A stretch of 64,000 bases of DNA from Mesostigma viride. Taxonomy: Eukaryota > Streptophyta > Mesostigmatophyceae > Mesostigmatales > Mesostigmataceae. Below are positions 1 through 11,100 of this stretch, piece after piece. The first letter of the stretch is position 1. Each line of letters starts with the position of its first letter. Location of the stretch: NCBI GenBank assembly GCA_009746045.1, contig RPFO01000084.1, forward strand, positions 1,628,678 to 1,692,677, read 5' to 3'. Made by a program: the position numbers and the translations under genes. The notes beneath the pieces were generated by a model. The model was given only the letters and a program-made list of their open reading frames with translations, ran no database searches and was not told the origin of the DNA.

Positions 1-1347
1 GGTGGGAGCAGGGGTTCCTCAGCTAACGTGCTGTAGATGAGTGGGGGGGTGGGAGCAGGGGTTCCTCAGCTAACGTGCTGTAGATGAGTGGGGGGGTGGG
101 AGCAGGGGTTCCTCAGCTAACGTGCTGTAGATGAGTGGGGGGGTGGGAGCAGGGGTTCCTCAGCTAACGTGCTGTAGATGAGTGGGGGGGTGGGAGCAGG
201 GGTTCCTCAGCTAACGTGCTGTAGATGAGTGGGGGGGTGGGAGCAGGGGTTCCTCAGCTAACGTGCTGTAGATGAGTGGGGGGTGGGAGTAGGGGTTCCT
301 CAGCTAACGTGCTGTAGATGAGTGGGGGGGTGGGAGCAGGGGTTCCTCAGCTAACGTGCTGTAGATGAGTGGGGGGGTGGGAGCAGGGGTTCCTCAGCTA
401 ACGTGCTGTAGATGAGTGGGGGGGTGGGAGCAGGGGTTCCTCAGCTAACGTGCTGTAGATGAGTGGGGGGGTGGGAGTAGGGGTTCCTCAGCTAACGTGC
501 TGTAGATGAGTGGGGGGGTGGGAGCAGGGGTTCCTCAGCTAACGTGCTGTAGATGAGTGGGGGGGTGGGAGTAGGGGTTCCTCAGCTAACGTGCTGTAGA
601 TGAGTGGGGGGGTGGGAGCAGGGGTTCCTCAGCTAACGTGCTGTAGATGAGTGGGGGGGTGGGAGCAGGGGTTCCTCAGCTAACGTGCTGTAGATGAGTG
701 GGGGGGTGGGAGCAGGGGTTCCTCAGCTAACGTGCTGTAGATGAGTGGGGGGGTGGGAGTAGGGGTTCCTCAGCTAACGTGCTGTAGATGAGTGGGGGGT
801 GGGAGCAGGGGTTCCTCAGCTAACGTGCTGTAGATGAGTGGGGGGGTGGGAGCAGGGGTTCCTCAGCTAACGTGCTGTAGATGAGTGGGGGGGTGGGAGT
901 AGGGGTTCCTCAGCTAACGTGCTGTAGATGAGTGGGGGGGTGGGAGTAGGGGTTCCTCAGCTAACGTGCTGTAGATGAGTGGGGGGGTGGGAGCAGGGGT
1001 TCCTCAGCTAACGTGCTGTAGATGAGTGGGGGGTGGGAGCAGGGGTTCCTCAGCTAACGTGCTGTAGATGAGTGGGGGGGTGGGAGCAGGGGTTCCTCAG
1101 CTAACGTGCTGTAGATGAGTGGGGGGTGGGAGCAGGGGTTCCTCAGCTAACGTGCTGTAGATGAGTGGGGGGTGGGAGTAGGGGTTCCTCAGCTAACGTG
1201 CTGTAGATGAGTGGGGGGGTGGGAGCAGGGGTTCCTCAGCTAACGTGCTGTAGATGAGTGGGGGGGTGGGAGCAGGGGTTCCTCAGGTAACGTGCTGTAG
1301 ATGAGTGGGGGGGTGGGAGCAGGGGTTCCTCAGGTAACGTGCTGTAG
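1..1347. repeat. 47-bp G-rich minisatellite (~28 copies)
   Basis: Head-to-tail copies of a 47-bp unit that contains TTCCTCAGCTAACGTGCTG and a run of six or seven G. Units differ mainly by G6/G7 (46 or 47 bp) and by GAGCAG versus GAGTAG; the last two units change CAGCTAAC to CAGGTAAC. The array starts before the window. It lies upstream of the first visible POLE exon on the same strand, so it may be inside a POLE intron. Confidence 0.97.
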
Positions 1348-1962
1348 CTTTGAGAACTTTTGAGAAAGGGGGGCGACAGGGGCGGGGTCGGGGCGGGGGG
1401 CGGGCGGGCAGGCGGGGGAAGCGCACGGGCATGAAAGCTTTTTATTTGGTGGAAATTCCCAATTCGGATATGGTTGCTGCGCCTGCCGCCGTCGCATTCA
1501 CATGAAGTGGCAGCTGGTTGGCCTAGATCCACCATCGGACCCTACCGCACACAGCATGGGTCATTCTCAGGGTGCTTCTGCACAAACAGCCCTATGTGAA
1601 GGACGTTGCTTCTAGCGTCCGCCGGCGATCCCTATATCCTAGGGTTGTGCCAAAGACGATTTTTGCCTTCTGTACCGAATATTCGGCTCCACTGGGGACA
1701 CAGTATCGATTTCGAATATATTCGATTGCTACTAGGGGTCCCCGTATTCGGTTCCACTGTGTCCTCTGATCACTGGATCCCCGCGTGGCCTTCTCTCCTC
1801 GTTTTTCTCGTGGCCAGCACCAGCCGCTCGTGAGCTGCACAGCTTGTCATAAGGCTGAGTTCACCCCATCCCTTTTGATGTCCTAACAATCTGCCTTTGC
1901 TTGGTATTCGTAGCTGATGTGTTTATGTGTTATTAAAGGGTATCCACGCCCTGTTTAGGTCA
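1348..1962. other. No gene recognised
   Basis: Short open frames occur on both strands but none resembles a known protein or the missing upstream part of POLE. The segment may be intronic to POLE. Confidence 0.5.
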
Positions 1963-2022
1963 AGGGTTTAGGGTTTAGGGTTAAGGGTTTAGGGATTAGG
2001 GTTTAGGGTTTAGGGTTTAGGA
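1963..2022 (+). repeat. Interstitial telomere-type TTTAGGG tract
   Basis: About eight TTTAGGG units, two of them degenerate (TTAAGGG, ATTAGGG). The tract is bracketed by near-identical direct repeats: TATCCACGCCCTGTTT at 1941-1956 and TATCCAGGCCCTGTTT at 2023-2038. TTTAGGG is the plant and green-algal telomere type. A short tract with flanking duplication looks like telomeric DNA added during break repair. Confidence 0.85.
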
Positions 2023-2189
2023 TATCCAGGCCCTGTTTCCGCTGTGTTGGCCTTCAACCCCGCGTTCTCACATGTCGAGCCCTATTTTGTGTACCCCTCC
2101 CACCCACCCCCACCCACCCCGTCTGTCCTCTCAACCCACCGTTTCCTTCCGCCTTTGTTTGTCATACTTCACGGCCTCATGTCCCTCAG

Positions 2190-3988
2190 GCGGTCGGCTG
2201 GCAGACGCACACGGCCCGCCTGGCCATGCACCGCGTGGTCGCCGTGGGTCCCTGGATGGAGGAGCGCGTCTCCATCGCACGCTATGCACACGTACGTGCC
2301 ACCTGGCGCTTGCAATCTGGAGCTTTCAATCGGACACCAACCCCAGGGTGCCTGCTGTATATCTATCTTGCGGATCGTCAGCAACGCTGTGCACCTTGTC
2401 AGATGATGTTCTTTCTCTGTCATGGTTCCTTTCCTTTTCAATATAGGGGGGAGTACGAATCGGAGAAGGGGGGACTCACTTCCTCTGGTATCTGGTATTT
2501 TCCAGCTTTCAAACTTCACTTCACATCCTTCTACGCTGGCTATTAGGTACGAGACAGGCAGGCCTATACTAGCTTGCCATGCCCCCTGATGCCATGTTAT
2601 GTTAGGTCCTACTGCACTGATCATGTCCCTGGCATTATCTCATGTCCTTCAGTGCTTATCAAGTCCTTGACCCCACGTTAACTCCTAACGTGCACCTGAC
2701 ACACCCAACCTCTCCCACTGCCAAATGCGGCCTGGCATGCCTCGTGGGTGGACACGGAACCATGAAACACAAACATCCCCCCCCTGCAGGTCCCGGTTGG
2801 CAACTTTGATGCGGACTCGCTTCTGTTCACGGCCGACGTCTTCTTTGCGCGGCAACTACGCAAGAACTCCCATGTACGTGCTGCTTGAGTGCTGCCTGAG
2901 TGCTGCTTGAGTGCGGGTAGAGTGCGGCTTGAGTGCTGCCTGAGTGCGGCTAGAGTGCTGCTTGAGTGCGGGTAGAGTGCGGCTTGAGTGTGGCTGGAGT
3001 GCAGGTTGAGTGCTGCCTGCGTGCTGCCTGAGTGCTGCCTGCGTGCTGCTTGAGTGTGGCTGGAAGTGCGGCTGTAGTGCGGCTGTAGTGCCACTGTAGT
3101 GCGGCTGGAGGAATTGAAACCCCTATGTGACGCGGCGCTGTTTGTCCCGCTGTATGTGCCGCTGGAACTCCCCTAACTGCCACGACTGGGAACAAGTACT
3201 CACGCGGGATGCAAGAGCTGAGGGAGCCAAATGCCTACTTGTAATTGTTGAGCTGTTTGCTCAAAGTATAGTTGCGTGCGGCGGGTCTTTGGTTGCATGC
3301 GAAACGAGCAGCTTTGCAGAACTGTTGACTAGGTTGAATGATTTCTCTACGCTGGGCGACACGGACGGAGCTGCTTCGTAATTGGCAAATATGCATGGTC
3401 ATCTGCAGGGACGGGCCGTGTAGGTGCCGGGTGGTCTTTGCGTAACCCTTGGGCCCGCAGCAGCACTCAGCAGTTGCAACACATATCAAGGCTGATCCTA
3501 AATCTCTTCCTCTGATATTTCCTTTCAATCAGGACTGTACGGGGTCAGTGTACTCTGTCCGTATGATTATACTCTGTCAGTGTACTCTATCCGTATGATT
3601 ATACTCTGTCAGTGTACTCTGTCCGTATGATTATACTCTGTCAGCGTACTCTGTCCGTATGATTATACTCTGTCAGTGTACTCTGTCCGTATGATTATAC
3701 TCTGTCAGTGTACTCTATCTGTATCATTTACTCTGTGATTCATAAAATCCTGGTGTGCTCCTGTTGGCCCCGTTGCGCCCACCTGCCATTTGCCTGGGCC
3801 TGCAGCTGCTGTGGATGTCCGACACCCCTGGCGTGCCCGACCTGGGAGGCGTCTCGGAGGACCGACTCATGTGGGAGGAGGTACGCACGCACGCACGCAC
3901 GCACGCAGGCACGCACGCACGCACGCACGCACGCAGGCACGCACGCAGGCACGCACGCACGCACGCAGGCACGCACGCAGGCAGGCAG

Positions 3989-4071
<83 letters not shown>

Positions 4072-4072
4072 G

Positions 4073-4115
<43 letters not shown>

Positions 4116-4126
4116 GGCACGCACGC

Positions 4127-4159
<33 letters not shown>

Positions 4160-5045
4160 CTTGGTGAGCTTATGCTGGTGTTATATTTGAACGACAAAGG
4201 GGCTCAAGGGGAAGGGCAGCCAGCCGGTTAGATAGTTTCCTATCTAATGTGGGTATTTTACCCCCCGACCTGAAAAACGACCTAGTAAAAATGACGGAAT
4301 GGGAATAGGGAAGAGGGGCTAGGGCCGGTGGTGCCTATCTAATGTTAGGTGTGCGGCACCTAATTAGTGGTACCGGCGGTGTCATATAGGAAAGGACGGA
4401 AGGGGTGTATTGGTGCCAGAATAATTTTGTGGCATACACCCCTCTCCGTAGGCGACTTACCATATACTTACCGGCCTTAACTTTAAGGCCCTCATCCGTA
4501 CTCCGATTGTGGAGCTAGCGTTGTACTAAGGGCGGTGGAGGGGAGGGGAGGCGTCCTCCTTGCAGCTTCGCATCCACCGGTAATTCTGGTGGCGGCTGGC
4601 CATGGCGGCTCAGCCGATCATTAGACGACAGCTACCAGCCCACCCCTGGCGGGTGGGCTTTGCATGAAATAAAATTCCTACCATGCCCCACTGTCTTCGA
4701 GGTGCAGATAACGACTTCCAACGCATTATTTGGGCCGATGCCACTAAGAACGAAAGGCATCCCCTGCCACGGGATGCATTTTCTGGCTCGGCCCCAGGGC
4801 TCGGATATGGGCAATATTGCGTTAGGGTGGTAAAAGTCTTGAGACGGCGTAGGAAATTTCTGTAAGGCAGTGACTGCGTGGGCCAAGCTGCAGAGCCCGA
4901 AATTCGGGCTCACCTGGCTGTTTACCTCCGCCTGTAACCACAGCGGTGGACCAGATGGGGAGGTGCGGGTGATGGCGGTGCGCCGAGTTGTTGGGGGAAG
5001 TGCCCATGCATTCCACGCACGCACGCACGCACGCACGCGCGCACA

Positions 5046-5101
<56 letters not shown>

Positions 5102-8100
5102 CACGCAAGCACAAACGCACGCAAGCACGAATGAAGGAACGCCCGCATGCATGCATGCATGCATGCTCGCACACACGTAGTTTGACATGTGTGAGTAACC
5201 AGAACGATGTCAAGTATCTTTTACGGTACTTCACAATTCTATAATACCTCTATGGTACTTGCATACAGACTCCATTGTAAACCTGGCCATGAAACAATGA
5301 CACAAACACCTGTTGCGTATTACAGCATAAACACAAGAAACGCGCTGTGACATCGGCACAGAGCTCCCGGAGCCGTTACCGAGCCATATGCCACTTTATG
5401 CATAATCTTTGCAATCTCTTAGAGACGTTTGCAAGGCCGGGTAGCCGCAAGGCAAACAGCAAGGGGGAAATGAAACAACGTTTTGTTTCGGCTCATGACC
5501 AGATCCCGGTGGTAGCTGAATGGTTGGGTGCCAGGGTTCTGGGACACCCACCAGGGTCACCTATGGGGGAAGTTCTGCCACGAGCTTGGTGCCGGTGCTT
5601 GAGATCCTGCCTGTTTCTAGCTTCTGCCCGCTGCTGCGATGTCAGCTATCCCCAAGGCCTCTTTCGGACATCGCTCTCTCTGACATGAACCGCGCATGTC
5701 GCTGTGCTTGCTGGGTGGCCCTGGCTGCCTGCCGCATGACTTGCCCGTGGCAGGTGGCCCCGCTGGTGGTGTGTGAGCCGGGCCACTACGACTCGGTGAC
5801 CGTCGAGCTCAAGGCAAGTGGGCACGACGCGCAGTACAGCTAGATAGGATGTGTTAATAGTGCATGGCAAAGGAGCGCGATGCAAGTGAACACGGAGCTC
5901 AAAGCAAGTCAGCCTCAATAGGCATAGGTAGTATGCTTCATATTGGAAAAGGACAGCGCGGGTTCCTTCCAATGCATGTTGAAGCTTCTTTGTCAGCGGG
6001 TCCCGCTGCTGCTCCCCCTGCTACCTTCCTGCACCCTCTACCGCCCAGTGGAGGGCACACGGCTGCTGCTGCCATTTGTTTCCATCCTCCTCCCTCCATT
6101 GACCTCTAAAATGCTGCCCTTGACAAACCCCTTGCAGCCTTACTAATGCTAGCGCCCGACCCCTCTCCCCTCGTTACCGCTACCGCCGGACCTCTCACCA
6201 CCTTGCTGCTACTACCCAGCCCCTCGCCACTCATTACTGCTATCGCCCCCACCTTGTCACCGCTACATCGGCCGCGCGCAGATCCACCACCTGCCCGTGT
6301 GCGCGATGGTAAACAGCCTGCTGATGAACGAGGCAGAGGGTGGCGCCCTGCTGGGCGCGGAGAATGACGTGGAGGGCGGCGAGGGGGGCCATGCGGCGCT
6401 GGACGAGACGCTGGCGTGCGCCAAGTCCTTCCGCGTGCTCAAGCAGGTGGGAGAAATGATATGGTAGTAAACTATAGTACTATATTTATAATTAATACTA
6501 ACGCCCTATTATTAATTCTACTAACGCCCCTCTAGCCGACTGTCTTGCCACACAGGTTTCCTAGATCTTCTGATTGGGGGCGGGTGGGTGGCCGCACCTT
6601 TTACGCGGTAGTTGGCATCATCTGTTTGTCACTCTCTTGCCTGGCTCTTGCCTGGCTCGGACTTCCCCGTTTCTCTTGCTCACCCATCGCCCCTCCCTTG
6701 CTTTTTTATGAAAGTGTTCATTTCTTGACCAATGTATACTAAATAACAAATAGCACATTTGGTGTAGCTCAAGCAGGTGGGGTTGGGAGGGAGGGAGGGA
6801 GGGGAAGGGTTTGTGTATCGGACTTGCGGCTCGTGCTCAAGCGGAGGAGATCGCGGAGGAAGGGAGGGAGGACCTAGACCAGTCATGCGGGGTCGATCGG
6901 GTCGGATGAATGAGTAATACATACTTGGAGCAGAATATATATCTACTGTGTCAACAGCTCAAGTGGGTGGGACAAATATGGTATTGAATACATGGGCCAC
7001 TAGTATCGTTGACACAAGTGCCGCGTCGGGGGCTGCTCAAGCAGGTGGGGCAGAGCGAGCAGCAGGGCCACATAAGCAGTCTCCAAGGAGAGATCATTGG
7101 CCTCAGTGAAGCTGGCGGTGCCGAACAGGGTGAGGGAGGCTGCTGGGATGGAACGTCAGTTGATGCCTGGCAGCTCGTGACGTGTTGGCGGCTAACCCTG
7201 GTGCCAGCAGCACCTAAGAAGGTGCGACGCCGTATTGGTTTCAGCTCCCCCCAGCTCATGACACCATGACTGCCAGCTTATTAACAACGTAATTCTGCAC
7301 GTAACACCACCATGTTGATTCTCTTCCCACTCCCCCGCAGCTTGTCACCACGTGGCTGGACGACGCGCGCAGCCCTCAAGGCAACCCGTACGCGGTGCAG
7401 TTGCTGCTGCGGCTGCTCATCTGGTTCTGCAGGTAGGCTGGTAGTCTGGCATCTGCACACTCTCCCTGTTGCTGCCATGAAACGCTGCCTTAGTTTGCAT
7501 CCCCAGCACCCCTTGTTGGATGCCTTGTACCACCTTGATGCGCTGGCATCGGCACATCCCCTGTCGGAGGCATCTCTGACTTGCCTGCTCTGCTGGCATC
7601 CGCACAACAGCATCTCCATGTCTCCCTCTGCACCCGCTGCCATCAGCTACTCATTCCACTTTTTTTTACATTGATATGATGTTTTTCATCACTTCTATCT
7701 ACGATGGAATCGCGAGCAGCATTGCAAGAGCTCTTCGTCAATCACCCTGTCCCATCTGACAGGCCATCATGCGGTTTGAGTGAACAGTTGGGTCTCAAGG
7801 GTAGCCGGCACCATTTTGCCCCAGGGCTGCTTGGCTCATGCATGTCCTGTGGCAATCCATTAATCTACTGCTAGGCCACGGCTAGGCTTTTGCTGGGCTT
7901 TTGCTAGGCTTTTGCTGGGCTTTGTTCTCCTACTCAACGGTCTAATTTTATTGCCTACTGCTGCCTGTGACATACCATGCTCCGCCAAGTCCAGGTGTCT
8001 GTGCTTCTGTGATGTCAACCGGCTCCTTGGCATCTTGTTCCTGTTTGCTCACTTCTTCCCCTCTTTTTCACTCACTTCCTCTCTCCTGCTTTTCTCTCTG

Positions 8101-11100
8101 ATGCTGAACCTTACCGTGCAGCCCACACTCAAGGATGCACGAGCCGTCTCTCTACCGCACGGTCCAGAAGGTAGGTGTCAGCATGCGCCTGCTTTTTATG
8201 GATGGATAGGGCCACATAAGGCCCATGAGCCTTCCCTCCGCGGTACGGTCCTGGGGCTGCCTAACCAGTAGAATGCCTGGGTAGGTTTGTGGTGGAGTAG
8301 GGCGACTGGCCCTGCACGGTAAGGAGGCAAAGACATTAACGATACCTAGCTTCATGGGCAGTCCCAAAACGGTGGAGCCGTGTCGCATCGGAGCCGTGTG
8401 GCAGGTGCCCTATCGGAACCCCTGCTTCCGGCGTCATGCTAGGAGAGCCATGTTTACCCGTTGATTACTTGTCTACTTGTTTTGTTGGGCGGTTGCCATA
8501 GCCTGGCGCCCTGTCTCGTCGTAGGTAGGGGCGATGCCTGCGGTAAAGGTCGCCAGACCAGGGGAGGCCGTGCATCGCTACCTGCTGGCTATGTACCCTG
8601 CCTAGCCTTGTATGCTACCAAAACGACCGAGCTGTGGTAGATCCTCTATACTCCAGTTACGTTATACTATAGTAACCACACCCTTCATATACCATTAATT
8701 AACGCATTTTAATTAAGTAATTATTTAGTCGCGTTTCCCCTCATATACTATAGTAATATACTAAAACAATCACACCCTCGTATACAAAAGTAACCACACC
8801 CCTCATATGCTATAGTAACCGTGCTATTTTTACATGTCCCATGGTCTCTTTCATGTGCTTGTTAATGGTTAATTAATCCATGGTCCCTTGTTCTGGTTGC
8901 TCTCTACCAGGTGATGGAGAAGATGCTGCGCTTCCTGCTGGCAGAGATGCGCAAGCTCGGCGCAACCGTCGTGTTCGCGGACCTGTCACGCATCATCATC
9001 GCGACGGGCAAGCGCACATACGACCAGGCCAAGGGGTACCTGGACTATTTGCTGGCCACCCTCAAATCCAGGTCAGCAGGGGTCTGGCAGCGCAGTTTGT
9101 CAGCTTCTTTCCTTTATGTGTGTATGTGTGTGAGGCCACCGCCAAGGCAAAGTGACACGGCATAGGCTCACTGCAGACTTCCATGCTAGATAGATCCTCC
9201 ACGGCGGACCCAAGGGACCATCAGCAAGTTAGCTTTTCAAATGCCTTGTTGTTTTATCATCCACATCAGCAATCTTTCCCATCTTCTCCCTGTGACTTTC
9301 TCCCGCCCTGCTGCTGCTGGCCAAGGAACCATGGACCCCATGTCAAAGTCCAGATCCAGCATAGTGAACCCGTCTTATTGGCCTCATCTTGCTGTGTTTT
9401 TGGTCTATGCTTTAAGGTGGACTGTAGGTAACCTTCAGTACCTGGCGCCGGGACTTTGGCGCCAACTGGCGCGCGCCCCGCCAAAGGTGAACCCGGCCCA
9501 GCCAAAAAGCCACATTTGAGGCCCAAGTGGGGGCCGGCAACCCCCCAACCTAGCCATGGCCACAAATTAAGCTTCTGAAGCTGAATCCTTGTGGCAAATT
9601 AGATACGCTCACGGCAAGTTAGCCTGTTCAGTCGGCTTGATTTTTTGAGATGGCTAGCTCAAGTTGTGAGTTTTGAGGCTAAACTTTGCATGGAAACAGC
9701 CACATGCAAACATGACAACCTTAAGAATAGTAAGGCTTTTCTGTTTGACCTGGGGCTTTGAAAACAACTTATGCACGGGCGTAACATCCCTTCCATGCCA
9801 TAAAATGTGGGAAAGAGTCAACCCAGGTGCCTCCTGGGAGCCATAACATATTTTTTGCTGCTGGAACTTGCCACTTCTAACTTGTAGAAGAAAATGCCTA
9901 AGCAGGTCCCTTGATGAGACCTTTCAGCCGAACTATGACAAGTTTATGCTAGAGGTCTGTACATACTACTACGCAGCAGCCTCCCTGGCAGAGGGAGGGG
10001 GGGACCTACGGTCCACCTTGAGTAATCATTGATATGATATTTCAACATAACAGTGCATCCTCTTGCCCCATCAAACCCTGCTGTCATAACGCCCCCCCCC
10101 CCCCCCCGGATCCAGGGACATGTTTGAGCTGATGGACCTGGAGCCGTCCCACTACTGGCACGCTCTCCTATTCATGGACCAGCACAACTTTGGTGCGATG
10201 GAGGCCCGGCCGCCGGAGCCCCGCGGTGGCCGCCGCAAGCCCATGAACAAGGGCGATGCGGCCGGCAGAAAGAAACGCCGGGCAGGTGCAGATGCCGAGG
10301 ATGCAGATGGGGGTCAGGCTGGGGAAGCAGATCGGGGAAGGGAGGATGAGAGGTACCGGGAGGGCTCCATTCCCCTCAGTGGGGAGGAGGCGTCGGACTC
10401 GGATGTGCAGGAGGTGGAGGCGGATGAGGAGGACTATGACGAGGAGGAAGAAGAGGACGAGGAGGGTGACAGGGGCATCGCGCGCGCGGACCTGGATGCG
10501 CCCAAGATCATGTCCAACTGGAACATCGCCGAGTTCCTGCCCGAGCCCCTGCAGGTCTGTGGGCTGGCGCGGGATGCAAAGCTCTGCGGTGGCGGATTCC
10601 ATAGTTTTACTGCGTGGGCTGCTAATGGTGACCAGGGTGATGGGTTTGTTGGCTGGGGGGGGCGAAGGCATGGGGACAGGCAGGGGCGCGGGCGAAATGG
10701 TTGGCTCCGTAGCACGATGACTGGGTGGCTTTGCTGGATGCGTTGTGGGCGCAACACACATATCCCTGGGCATACGACGGACAGCTCTGGGCTTGGGGTT
10801 AAATACAATAAATGGGCGGGGCAAACGGCAACGTGGAATTCGGTTGATTGCAGGAACTTGGGCGGAAGCTTGGCGCAGGGCAGTCTTTGTTTTCACCGAT
10901 GGGATGCCAAAACTACATTGCTGTGCCTTGCCTTACTTTTTTAGGTACTGCTGTGTTGCCTGTTCCGCTATCTGGGCCTGCTGTCGCATTGTCTGGGCTC
11001 GCATTGTCTGGGCTCGCATTGTCTGGGCTCGCATTGTCTGGGCCCGCAATACCGATTCCTGCCCTAGGGTGCTGAGCTGGCGGTACCATGCTGATGTGGC

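Noticed and set aside
1-1347. Possible CRISPR-like array
   Set aside because: Units are contiguous with no unique spacers; it is a tandem minisatellite in a eukaryotic genome.
3708-4231. Open frames encoding (ACGC)n-derived HART/RACV repeats on both strands
   Set aside because: Microsatellite translation inside POLE intron 3; several frames on both strands are open at once.
10168-10896. Long minus-strand frame opposite POLE exon 9
   Set aside because: Shadow of a GC-rich coding exon; the plus-strand frame matches POLE and the antisense one matches nothing.
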